Source: a virus | IMG/VR virus record: IMGVR_UViG_3300037193_001295 | Coordinates: 1 to 37,320 of that record | Direction: 5' to 3' (one strand) | Length of the DNA stretch: 37,320 bases | Shown: piece by piece, positions 4,456-11,747 of the stretch | How positions within the stretch are numbered: the first letter of the stretch is position 1 | Layout of the letters: every line of letters begins with the position of its first letter | Notes under the pieces: generated by a model | What the model was told of the DNA's origin: nothing | Database searches by the model: none | What the model saw: the letters and a program-made list of their open reading frames with translations, nothing else | Position numbers and translations under genes: made by a program

Positions 4456-6741
4456 TCACGGTAGGGCGAGCAGCATGCGCCCCGGCTCGACCGCCGGAGC
4501 CGGGTCCGGGTCTCCGGGCTGGAGGTGCTCGACGAAGGAGATCCTCGCCACACCCTCACCGGTCGAGCCCGAGTCGATGGTCGTCTTGTTGTAGATCCCC
4601 CACTTGAAATACCACTCGCTGAGATCGGAGAAGGTTCCGCTTACGGGCCAGTCGTAGTTCGGGGTCGGACCAAGATCCGTATGAAGCCCAGCGATCACCC
4701 AGAGCTTCACCCGCGCGCTCTCCACGCGGCACCGAATAGTGATCTTCGTTTCGGGGGTGATCCCGACGACCGGGTTGTCGAATCCGGGGCCGTTCAGGAA
4801 CACGCGGATGCGCGGTGTGGCGACGTGATACTCGGCCGACAAGATCAACGGAATCGGGCTGTCCCCCGCCCCGTGGATCTGGAAGACGATCCCCTCCTTG
4901 CGGGGGTTCGAGCCGCCCGCGATGGAGGTCATGTCGACGCGCGTGGTGATCGTGAGCTGCCGCCGTGACGTGGTCAGCGGGTCGAACGCCGTGTTCGCGT
5001 AGCTGCCCGCCTCGTGCTCGCGATACTCGTCGCGGGTCGCCCCGGACGCGCCCGAGGTGGTCGCACCCTGCACCGGGGCGCGGCAGACGATCTCGCCGTT
5101 CTCCGTGTAGTTGTTCGCGTCGGTGTAGGTCGCCAGCTCGGGTTGATCGATCTGCGCGGCGTCGGTGTCGGGACCCGGGTCCTCCGTCGGCAGGGTGAGG
5201 TGCCAGCGGCTCAGGTCGAACAGTTCGCCCGGTGCCGGTGCGCCCGGTGTGGGGATGCCCTGCGCGATGACGTCCTCGACATAGCCGCGGTTCGTCGCCG
5301 AGCTGCGGACGGTGCTGTTCTGCTCGACGTGAACCCAGTACCGGCCGAGAGGGCGCGAGTACTGGCCCTGCTTGTTCCCCGTCGCCCCGAGCGCCGTGCC
5401 GATGACGCCGTCGTACACGCCCACCCGGAACGCGCCTGGGCTGTCGCGCAGGTCCTGGGCGAGCTGGAGCGTGCGCGCGCTCGGCGACGGCTGCCCCTCG
5501 GAGACGATGATGTCGTAGTCCGGCTCCGTCGAGTTGCCGTAACCGTGGATCTGCACGGCGTCCGTGCCATCGAGCGCGACCGTCTCGTGCACCGACTCGA
5601 AGACGTTCGGGCCGTCGTAGTTGGACTGGTCGCCGACCGTGTCGCCGTCGGAGTCGGTCGCGGCGTTCGCGTTCCGGTGCGTGGTCGCGAGCAGGAACGC
5701 GCGCGCGTTCGCCTTCGTGAACAGCGCGCCGGCCTCGGTGTGGGTGTACAGGTCGAACTTCGGGTGCGGTGCCTCGACGACCATCGGGCCGCGGTTCGCC
5801 TGCCGGTTCCACACGTACAGGCCCCAGAACCGCGAGCACGGGGTGCGCTCGCGCAGGAACGCGTACTGGCGCGAGTTGTCGGTGTCGGTGAACAGCACCA
5901 CGTCATAGCCGAAGCCGTCGACGTCCGCCGCGGCGCCCGAGTAGTCGCCGCTCATCAGCTTGCCGAACGCGCCCGCCATGGTGGCGGCCTGGGTCGTGGT
6001 GGGCACGTCGTAGCTCTCGTCGCCGGAGGAGTTGATCCGGTTCGAGTAGACCTCCGCCACGACGGCGGCGAACGTGCCCGACTCGGTGACGGGCTGCGGG
6101 CCGCCGCCGAGCGGGATCCCCGACGGACCGGCCTCGGTGGCGGGTGACCCGGTCGTGGTGAGGGTGCGGCCGTTGCCGGAGTAGTCGGTGGTCTCGGCTA
6201 CCTGGAGTGGGTAGGCGGCGGCCAGGTTCGCCGTCCGAACCGGCATGAGCTGTGCCGACTCGGCGTCAAGCTCAGCCTGGGTCAAGGCGGTGCCGAGCCA
6301 CAGTTTCACGCCGGTCAGGCAGCCGTTGAGCCATTGGCCGGTGTCAGGCCACTCGCCGAGCCAGAACTGTGCCGCGCTCACCGCGGATGCGGAGACCGTC
6401 GCCGTGGTGGCCTGGGTGATCGAGGCGCCGAGCGGCTTGTGGTAGGTGCGGATCGTCGTCCCGGAGACCGTGAGGGCCAGGAAGTGCCACGTACCGACGG
6501 TGGCAGCGACGACAGTCTGATCGTTGCCGTTGTCGAACAGGCATTCCCAGGTCGTACCGTTGGAGCTCGTCTCGAACGTGGCGGAGTTGCTCGATGCGCC
6601 GCTGTGCAGGTTCAGCGCTGTCACATAGGTGTTGCGGTCGACGCTGATCTTGACCCAGCAGCAGAACGTGTAGGTCGTCTGCGTGCCTGCGTTGAGGGTG
6701 GCGCGGTAGTAGTCGCTCGCGGAGTCGAACCGGACGGCCAT
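4456..6741 (-). CDS. Tail depolymerase/receptor-binding protein: LamG-like, hydrolase-like and PL7 lyase-like domains
   Basis: A 761-residue protein with three parts. Residues 1-205 are a LamG/concanavalin-like beta-sandwich (FDSASDYYRATLNAG, TYTFCCWVKI, LNGCLTGVKLWLG). Residues about 235-495 carry EAPHP (near 323), THRNAN, HE (near 385), QIHG (near 397) and HVEQ (near 475), suggesting a zinc amidohydrolase-type fold like N-formylglutamate amidohydrolases; this is tentative. Residues about 505-745 hold the three PL7 alginate-lyase blocks: RDEYRE (near 570), QIHG (near 620) and YFKWGIYNK (near 712). PL7 enzymes cleave uronate polymers by beta-elimination. Being last in the tail operon, it is probably a virion-bound enzyme that degrades host surface polymer. 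Confidence 0.8.
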   Translation of the reverse strand: MAVRFDSASDYYRATLNAGTQTTYTFCCWVKISVDRNTYVTALNLHSGASSNSATFETSSNGTTWECLFDNGNDQTVVAATVGTWHFLALTVSGTTIRTYHKPLGASITQATTATVSASAVSAAQFWLGEWPDTGQWLNGCLTGVKLWLGTALTQAELDAESAQLMPVRTANLAAAYPLQVAETTDYSGNGRTLTTTGSPATEAGPSGIPLGGGPQPVTESGTFAAVVAEVYSNRINSSGDESYDVPTTTQAATMAGAFGKLMSGDYSGAAADVDGFGYDVVLFTDTDNSRQYAFLRERTPCSRFWGLYVWNRQANRGPMVVEAPHPKFDLYTHTEAGALFTKANARAFLLATTHRNANAATDSDGDTVGDQSNYDGPNVFESVHETVALDGTDAVQIHGYGNSTEPDYDIIVSEGQPSPSARTLQLAQDLRDSPGAFRVGVYDGVIGTALGATGNKQGQYSRPLGRYWVHVEQNSTVRSSATNRGYVEDVIAQGIPTPGAPAPGELFDLSRWHLTLPTEDPGPDTDAAQIDQPELATYTDANNYTENGEIVCRAPVQGATTSGASGATRDEYREHEAGSYANTAFDPLTTSRRQLTITTRVDMTSIAGGSNPRKEGIVFQIHGAGDSPIPLILSAEYHVATPRIRVFLNGPGFDNPVVGITPETKITIRCRVESARVKLWVIAGLHTDLGPTPNYDWPVSGTFSDLSEWYFKWGIYNKTTIDSGSTGEGVARISFVEHLQPGDPDPAPAVEPGRMLLALP

Positions 6742-6742
6742 G

Positions 6743-7168
6743 TCAGGCTGCCGTCACCGTGGCCGCGGTGAGCACCCACTGACTGTTGAGGGCGAAGTAC
6801 TCGAACAGCCCGACCCAGAGCTGCCCAGAAACGGGGCTGTACGGGCCTCTGCCGACCCCGGTCGACGTGTCTACCGCAGAGTCCACGGTGACCGCGCGCG
6901 TCGCGGCAGAGGCCAGCACAGCCACCTCCACGCGCTGCCGGTCGCTGGCCCCGGTCGTCGACAAGCCCAGGGCGGTGATGTCGCCGGTCGCGGTGATGTT
7001 GACCGCGTACGAGATCGCCGTCGGGTCGAGCGTTATCGAGGCCGCGTAGGGCACGACGGTCGGGGTGACCGGGTGGGTGTGGTTGCTCGCCGCCTTGCCC
7101 GCCAGGGCAGCGGCCAGCCCCGACACGTCCGACTGCGGGACCTGTCCGTAGAGAGCGTGGGTTCCCAC
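6743..7168 (-). CDS. Tail fibre-like protein (141 aa)
   Basis: The N-terminus contains LAAALAGKAASNHTHP, a segment of the kind repeated in many phage tail fibres (GKA..NHTH). The rest is Thr/Ala/Val-rich and looks beta-structured. GTG start at 7168 with AAGGTGG upstream. The stop is one base from the ATG of the depolymerase gene, so the two proteins are probably made together; this one may be an adaptor or fibre component. Confidence 0.7.
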   Translation of the reverse strand: MGTHALYGQVPQSDVSGLAAALAGKAASNHTHPVTPTVVPYAASITLDPTAISYAVNITATGDITALGLSTTGASDRQRVEVAVLASAATRAVTVDSAVDTSTGVGRGPYSPVSGQLWVGLFEYFALNSQWVLTAATVTAA

Positions 7169-7170
7169 GC

Positions 7171-7725
7171 TCAGCCCACCTTGGAGATGAGCACCCGGTG
7201 CGAAGCGTTGCCGGGGACGGTGGCGCCGAAGTCGACCGAGACTGTGTTCTCGCTCGGGCGGGTCACGACCGGGTAGACAGTCTGGCCGTCCGAGACGCGG
7301 ACCACCTCGACGCGGACGTCGAGCGACCCGAGGTTGTGGGTCACGGTGAAGGTGCTCGCGACCGCGTCCCCGACCGCCTCCGCATGGGAACCCGCCGTGC
7401 TCGCGGACTCCAGGGTGTCGATCCGCGTGTCGAGGCCGTTGAGCTGGCCCGTGACCGTGGCCGCATAGTTCGGGTCATCGCCCAGTGCCGCGGCCAGCTC
7501 CTGAAGGGTGTCGAGCGCGGCGGGGGCCGCCCCCACGACGGACTGAACGCGTGCATCGACCGCCGATGCGAAGTCGGAGATCGTGGCCGCGAGCTGGGTG
7601 CCCGTGTGGTTCGCGCGTGCCTTCGCGGCGGCCTCGGCGGCGTCGAGCTGGCTCCGCGTGGTCAGCTCGTTCGACGCCGCGCCAGCCTCGGCCGCGATCT
7701 TGCTGTGGAAAGTCTGGGTAGCCAC
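7171..7725 (-). CDS. Tail fibre-like protein with coiled-coil and beta C-terminal domain
   Basis: Start GTG at 7725 chosen because AGGAG lies ten bases upstream, directly after the previous stop. The 184-residue product begins with a helical, Ala-rich segment (RSQLDAAEAAAKARANHTG) typical of fibre shafts, then a probable coiled coil around residues 60-115, and ends in a beta domain (TFTVTHNLGSLDVRVEVVR) also seen in the adjacent upstream gene. Probably part of the tail tip or a side fibre. Confidence 0.72.
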   Translation of the reverse strand: MATQTFHSKIAAEAGAASNELTTRSQLDAAEAAAKARANHTGTQLAATISDFASAVDARVQSVVGAAPAALDTLQELAAALGDDPNYAATVTGQLNGLDTRIDTLESASTAGSHAEAVGDAVASTFTVTHNLGSLDVRVEVVRVSDGQTVYPVVTRPSENTVSVDFGATVPGNASHRVLISKVG

Positions 7726-7739
7726 GAGACGGGCGCTCC

Positions 7740-8144
7740 TCAGGACAGGCGGGCAGTGCCGCGGATCGGGGTGTTGAAGTCGAGCCGGACCTGTCCGGCC
7801 GCGGGATAGCTGAGCGACGGGTAATGACGAGCCCCCACGTGGTCGAACACCTCGACCGCGGCAGGCTCGAACGAGAGCGGGTGCGCAATCAGCCAGACCG
7901 TCGCCGGGTCGATCTGCTCGTGCCGGTACGACAAGATCGTCGGGGTGCCGTCGCCGGAGATCGTGGCCGGAGACCACGGACCGGCCGAGGTCTTCGTCAA
8001 CACCTGCCCCGGGGTGGCGGTGGCGGCGCCCTCGACGTCGGTCAGGTCGTCGAGCGCGACCGGGCCTCCCCCGCCGGTGCCGCTGGAGAGCTGAACGGCG
8101 GTCACGGTCGAGGCCGTGCCGACGCGGACCACCTCGACGGTCAT
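7740..8144 (-). CDS. Minor tail / fibre-associated protein (134 aa)
   Basis: After a Gly-rich stretch and a segment typical of fibre proteins (LDDLTDVEGAATATPGQVL), the C-terminal 60 residues form a beta domain (VWLIAHPLSFEPAAVEVFD, VRLDF) similar in pattern to the C-terminus of the next gene. The start is an ATGA overlap with the upstream gene. Probably a structural tail-tip or fibre protein; exact role unknown. Confidence 0.7.
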   Translation of the reverse strand: MTVEVVRVGTASTVTAVQLSSGTGGGGPVALDDLTDVEGAATATPGQVLTKTSAGPWSPATISGDGTPTILSYRHEQIDPATVWLIAHPLSFEPAAVEVFDHVGARHYPSLSYPAAGQVRLDFNTPIRGTARLS

Positions 8145-8545
8145 CGGGTCACCTCACTGGCGACGCGGACCGCGCTCTCCTCGACGATCGACCACACGTC
8201 TTCGGGGTCGGTGGTGCTGGTGCACTCGACGTCGTAGACGCCGCTGCGCCACGACCAGGCCGTCGACTCGGTGGGCGTCACGGTGAGCGCGATCGCGTCG
8301 GTCTGGATCTCGCTGGTGGTGCCGTCGTCGTGTTCGACGGTGACGGTGACGCCGCTCAGGACGCGGATGTTCTCCGCGGCGGTGCTCCACTCGTGCAGCA
8401 CCTGGGCGTCACGGGCGGTCGGGCGGATCTGGGCCTTCACGGTGCGCCCGGCGAGCGAGACCGGGCCGCCGTCGAGCACGAGCGCCCAGGTCGGGCCGAC
8501 CCACGATTTGCCCTGCGGGATGACGAGGTCTTCATGCAAGGCCAC
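8141..8545 (-). CDS. Baseplate-like protein (BppU N-terminal-like)
   Basis: The opening (HEDLVIPQGKSWVGPTWALV) followed by VSLAGRTVKAQIRPTA matches the common phage pattern of a beta domain with an EQG-like start and a D-L-x-G-x-T-x-x-x-x-I-R block, found in BppU-like and other baseplate proteins. 134 residues, beta-rich, acidic. GTG start at 8545 overlaps the membrane-protein gene upstream by 14 nt. Probably links fibres to the tail tip; the family assignment is by pattern only. Confidence 0.62.
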   Translation of the reverse strand: MALHEDLVIPQGKSWVGPTWALVLDGGPVSLAGRTVKAQIRPTARDAQVLHEWSTAAENIRVLSGVTVTVEHDDGTTSEIQTDAIALTVTPTESTAWSWRSGVYDVECTSTTDPEDVWSIVEESAVRVASEVTR

Positions 8546-8849
8546 GTGTGCGCCCTTCGCGTTCGAGTAGCTGCGTGGCGGCGATCTCCCGCCCTGCGCT
8601 CGAGGTCGCGGGTACGAGCGGAGTGCCGTCCTCTGCCGTCGGGTTGGAGATCGGGGTGACGCGGCGACGTGCGGCGAGGGTGATCGCGGTACCGGCGACG
8701 ACCGCCACGACCGTTCCGATCGAGGCGAGCTGGGCGTCGTCGAGCTGCACCCAGCCGAGAGTCACCAGAGCCGCCAGGACGGCCTGAACCGTGGCGGCGA
8801 TCGCCACCGGCTCAGGCCGTCCCGCTCCCGACTGGGAGTGCTCGCCCAT
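8532..8849 (-). CDS. Two-helix membrane protein, holin-like
   Basis: Start ATG at 8849 chosen because it follows the previous stop by one base (TGACATG); a GTG at 8864 is possible. The 105-residue product has two hydrophobic segments (VAIAATVQAVLAALVTLGWV and SIGTVVAVVAGTAITLAA), a short linker and a basic C-terminal tail. Small two-pass proteins next to an amidase are often holins. Two other candidates are in the same cassette, so which forms the hole is open. Confidence 0.65.
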   Translation of the reverse strand: MGEHSQSGAGRPEPVAIAATVQAVLAALVTLGWVQLDDAQLASIGTVVAVVAGTAITLAARRRVTPISNPTAEDGTPLVPATSSAGREIAATQLLEREGRTRGLA

Positions 8850-8850
8850 G

Positions 8851-8970
8851 TCAGCGGTGGGCACGCTCGCCGTCGCCGTTGCCGTCCTCGTCGCCGTTGT
8901 CCGGCTGCTCCGGGTCCGGAACGTTCGGGTCGACCGGCTCGGGCTGGGCCGGGTCGCGCGGCTCCGTCAT
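8851..8970 (-). CDS. Very acidic Pro/Asp-rich small protein (39 aa)
   Basis: An AGGAGG four bases before the ATG at 8970 is one of the strongest ribosome binding sites of the window. The 39 residues are almost only Pro, Glu, Asp, Asn and Gly, with no hydrophobic core, so the peptide is likely disordered. Its stop is one base from the ATG of the next gene. It may be a short acidic effector or a device to raise translation of the holin-like gene. Confidence 0.55.
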   Translation of the reverse strand: MTEPRDPAQPEPVDPNVPDPEQPDNGDEDGNGDGERAHR

Positions 8971-9000
8971 CTTTCCTCCTCGCGGGTAGTGTGATCTCGC

Positions 9001-9017
9001 GGTTCTGGTGGAGAACC
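9001..9017 (-). terminator. Short hairpin between lysis genes
   Basis: GGTTCT/AGAACC form a perfect 6-bp stem with a 5-nt loop just after the stop of the gene ending at 9030. There is no T-run. It may weaken read-through or be an RNA processing site within the lysis region. Confidence 0.3.
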
Positions 9018-9029
9018 TCCGTGGGCGCC

Positions 9030-9497
9030 TCAGCAGGCAGAGACCGGCAGCGGGTTGGCGTTGCGCTGCGCGTCGGCCTCAGCGAGGAGGGCGCGGTATC
9101 GCTCGTATGCCTCGGTCAGGGCGATCCGGTCGCGGTTCGGGCCGAGCGCGGCGTCCAGGAGCTGGCGCTGCCCGTCGCGTTCGCGGGCCGCGGCCTCGTT
9201 GCGCTGCGCCCAGGCGGTGGCGAAGGCCCGGTTGTACTGGTTCTGGCAGGTCACGATCTCGGACTGCCGGTCCACGTAGACGGCTCCGATAACCACCGAC
9301 AGCAGGGCGAGGACGACGAGCGCGACGCCCAGAAGGCGGCTGCCGAACAGGTGGCGGCGCCACCACGGCGGCGGCGGTTCATCGATCACGACGACCTCCG
9401 GTGGTGGGTTGGCGGTGGCGCGTCCGGCGGCGCCGAGGGTGTAGCCGCACACGAGGCCGGCGAGGGTCCAAAACAGCGACAGGAGGGTGTAGGTCAT
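9030..9497 (-). CDS. Two-pass membrane protein with coiled-coil tail
   Basis: ATG at 9497 overlaps the previous stop (ATGA). The 155-residue product has two membrane segments (about residues 3-22 and 54-75, LLGVALVVLALLSVVIGAVYV) separated by a Pro-rich loop, then about 75 charged, helical residues with two cysteines, likely outside the membrane. The position after the amidase and holin suggests a lysis accessory protein, loosely comparable to spanin-like proteins, although a Gram-positive host has no outer membrane. Role unproven. Confidence 0.65.
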   Translation of the reverse strand: MTYTLLSLFWTLAGLVCGYTLGAAGRATANPPPEVVVIDEPPPPWWRRHLFGSRLLGVALVVLALLSVVIGAVYVDRQSEIVTCQNQYNRAFATAWAQRNEAAARERDGQRQLLDAALGPNRDRIALTEAYERYRALLAEADAQRNANPLPVSAC

Positions 9498-9745
9498 GGC
9501 CGATCCCGCGGCTCGGGCGGTGGCGCGGGTGGTTCCGCTGGGCGGATGACCCGCGAGATCAGGCCGGAGACCGTGCCCTCTCCCCCGCGCAGTGCCAGCG
9601 CGCCCCCGACGATGGTCATGAAGACGAAGTTGATCGTCGCGTCGGGTGTGTAGCCGGGGAGGAAGACGGTGGCGAGGAAGTTCCCCGCCCACACGAGGCT
9701 GACGAGCACAACGATCGCGTTCGCCAGGGGGGCCGGGAGCCTCAT
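9494..9745 (-). CDS. Holin-like membrane protein (83 aa)
   Basis: Two hydrophobic segments (about residues 8-30 and 39-52) joined by a short loop (LPGYTPDATIN), then a charged Pro/Arg-rich tail. This size, topology and position directly after the endolysin gene fit a small actinophage holin. The ATG at 9745 lies 14 bases inside the end of the operon from the amidase, whose stop is at 9759. Function is inferred from context and topology. Confidence 0.7.
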   Translation of the reverse strand: MRLPAPLANAIVVLVSLVWAGNFLATVFLPGYTPDATINFVFMTIVGGALALRGGEGTVSGLISRVIRPAEPPAPPPEPRDRP

Positions 9746-9758
9746 GGCTGGCCCCGGA

Positions 9759-10565
9759 TCACTTCGTGCTCTCCACGGCGACCGGGCGCGGGTTGTCGCA
9801 CAGATTGTGGCTGCGCTCGTCCATCGCCTCCCAGGTGCCGGGCTCGACCCACTGCACGAGGCCGCCCATCTCGCGGACCTGGTCGACGGTGGGCGCCTCG
9901 GTGGGGCCGAGACCGATGAACATCGGGCCCGACCACATCGCGACCCGCAGGGGCTCCCCGGGGGGCTGACAGTAGATGTACATCGGTGCCTCCTGGTGCA
10001 CGCGCGGAGCCGCTGGCTCCGGGGCGGGCGGGGCGAGCCAGCGCCGGACGTCCGCGCGGAAGGCGTTCATGTCCCAGTACGCCGGATCGATCTTGCGGGT
10101 CGGCGCCCACTCCTTGTGCCCGATCGCGCGGTCCGCGGGCAGCCCGAGGTGGCGCAGGAGCGCGGCCACGCCGCGCGGGTAGTTCGTGCGCTGCGCGGGG
10201 GTCCAGTCGTCGCGGGTGCCGACGCTCTCGGCCTCGACGCCGATCAGGTGGAAGTTGCCTTGACCGGCGGGCACCCACGGCGCGGAGCCGGTGCCCGCGT
10301 GGTACGCCTTCCCCGCCGCGACGATGATCCATACGCCGTTGCGGTCGAGGCCGAGGTTCGCCAGCGGGCCGGGCAGCGACGAGCGGCCCGAGACGACGAC
10401 CCGCTCCGACGGGTAGGCGCCCGAGGCCGGTCCGGCGGTGTGGTGGGCGAGCACCCCGAGGGGTGTACCCATCGCGCCGTGCCCGCGGGTACGCCAGCCC
10501 GCGATCTCGCGGACCGGGAGACCGGCGTCGCGCAGCACGTCCGCCAGCCACGTCAGGTAGGGCAT
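9759..10565 (-). CDS. lysA: Endolysin, N-acetylmuramoyl-L-alanine amidase
   Basis: A 268-residue Amidase_2-type zinc hydrolase that cuts the bond between muramic acid and the stem peptide of peptidoglycan. Visible motifs: VLAHHTAG with His41/42, a central HLIGVEAES, and GHKEWAPTRKIDP with His150, Lys158 and Asp160; these are the zinc and catalytic positions of the family. Residues about 195-268 are a separate tail after a Pro/Ala linker, with aromatic residues but no cell-wall-binding repeat I recognise; it may bind the wall. GGGAG lies seven bases before the ATG. It heads the lysis cassette. Confidence 0.9.
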   Translation of the reverse strand: MPYLTWLADVLRDAGLPVREIAGWRTRGHGAMGTPLGVLAHHTAGPASGAYPSERVVVSGRSSLPGPLANLGLDRNGVWIIVAAGKAYHAGTGSAPWVPAGQGNFHLIGVEAESVGTRDDWTPAQRTNYPRGVAALLRHLGLPADRAIGHKEWAPTRKIDPAYWDMNAFRADVRRWLAPPAPEPAAPRVHQEAPMYIYCQPPGEPLRVAMWSGPMFIGLGPTEAPTVDQVREMGGLVQWVEPGTWEAMDERSHNLCDNPRPVAVESTK

Positions 10566-10591
10566 CTGAGGCTCCCGAGGAGTCGAGCGCC

Positions 10592-11338
10592 CTACGCCCA
10601 GATCATCCAGTTGATCGTCATGTAGGGCTGGCGAAGATCAAGCGGGAACGAGTTGTTCTCAAAGTCGCTGTCGCCGCCGACCGAGTTGGTCGTGAACCCG
10701 TGCTCGTGGGTCACGTCTTCGGTCGCCGAGGTGAAGTGGTGCGAGTGACGACCGTCCGACTCGGCGTTCTTGATCGGGGCGGCGTTGGCGCCGGCGCCCA
10801 CCAGCCCGGGACCGTCCCAGTGATGGCCGTGGTTACCGCCGTCGAAGTCGGTCTGCCCGCCGTGCTTGTGCGGGCGGCTGGCCGCCCCGGTGGTGCCGTT
10901 GTGCGCGTGCGGGGGCAAGTTCGCGAAGGTCAGGAAACGGTGGGTCAGACCCCCGGACCGGCCGATGTAGTACGTCTCGTTCCCGAACCCGCCGGTGAAG
11001 ATGTCGCCCTGACTGATCGTGCCGCCTCCGATCGGGACGCGGCCCTGCATGTCGGGGAGCTGGAACGTGGTGGAGCCGTCACCGGCGCCGAACGCGTCCT
11101 CGATGATCAGGTTGTTCGTCTGCACCCACTGCCACAGATCGGGGTACTGGGCGCGGGAGACGGTCTGACCGCGCAGGAACAGCGCGCCCTCCTTCGGCGT
11201 CGGCCGTAGCGTGATCTCGATGTCGCCGGTCGACTTGCGGGCGAGGCGGGCGAAGACTGTGCTCTTGAGGTCGTCCAGCTCCCGTTGCAGGCGCGCCACC
11301 TGGTCGGTTGTGTCCTCTACCGGACGGTCGTCGGCCAT
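10592..11338 (-). CDS. Tail collar-domain fibre protein
   Basis: The 248-residue protein starts with a coiled coil (VARLQRELDDLKSTVFARL), then a collar domain as in T4 gp12 and related fibres (GALFLRGQTVSRAQYPDLW, FQLPDMQGRVPIGGG). The C-terminal half is rich in His pairs (PPHAHNG, HKHGG, NHGHHW, HSHHF, THEHG), which in such fibres coordinate metal in a trimer, and ends in the usual PYMTINWMIWA. It is a probable host-contact fibre. The ATG at 11338 overlaps the previous stop by one base. Confidence 0.88.
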   Translation of the reverse strand: MADDRPVEDTTDQVARLQRELDDLKSTVFARLARKSTGDIEITLRPTPKEGALFLRGQTVSRAQYPDLWQWVQTNNLIIEDAFGAGDGSTTFQLPDMQGRVPIGGGTISQGDIFTGGFGNETYYIGRSGGLTHRFLTFANLPPHAHNGTTGAASRPHKHGGQTDFDGGNHGHHWDGPGLVGAGANAAPIKNAESDGRHSHHFTSATEDVTHEHGFTTNSVGGDSDFENNSFPLDLRQPYMTINWMIWA

Positions 11339-11730
11339 CAGTCCTTGCCCTTCGGCAGGGTCGACGCGATGTCGCCGAGGTTGCCGGGGCGGCCGTACGG
11401 GTCGGCGGTCTTCCACTTCCCGGTCGCGTCGAGGACCCGAACGATCTTGAGCTTGCTTCCGGCGGCGGCGCTCTGTTCGGTGCACACCCACTCGCCGCGA
11501 CGGACCACGACCTCACGGTCGTCGGGCCAGGTCGGGTCGTCCTTCTCGGCGGGCTTGAACAGCGTGACCGCCTTGTCGGTGATCGCCGTGACGCGCCACC
11601 CGTGCGACGGGTCTGTGTTGCCGTCGAGCCGGTTGAGCCACGTCGCGATCTCGTCGTGGTTCTTCCCGTCCCACTCGGCGACCTCGGGCCAGGCCCTGAA
11701 CGCGCCGACGGAGAAGGTCTGTAGTGCCAT
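11338..11730 (-). CDS. Hypothetical tail-associated protein (130 aa)
   Basis: Start ATG at 11730 has AGAGG five bases upstream; a GTG at 11751 overlapping the previous stop is the alternative. The protein is mixed alpha/beta with many Trp residues (FRAWPEVAEWDGKNHDEIATW) and a middle strand-rich region (WRVTAITDKAVTLFKPAE). No family recognised. It lies between the hub protein and the collar fibre, with one-base overlap to the latter, so it is probably a minor tail or fibre-assembly protein. Confidence 0.65.
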   Translation of the reverse strand: MALQTFSVGAFRAWPEVAEWDGKNHDEIATWLNRLDGNTDPSHGWRVTAITDKAVTLFKPAEKDDPTWPDDREVVVRRGEWVCTEQSAAAGSKLKIVRVLDATGKWKTADPYGRPGNLGDIASTLPKGKD

Positions 11731-11747
11731 GCGTACCTCTCGGGTGA

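Noticed and set aside
5014-6147. Plus-strand frame of 377 codons opposite the depolymerase gene
   Set aside because: The product is an Arg/Val-rich low-complexity chain; the minus strand encodes the recognisable PL7 and LamG parts.
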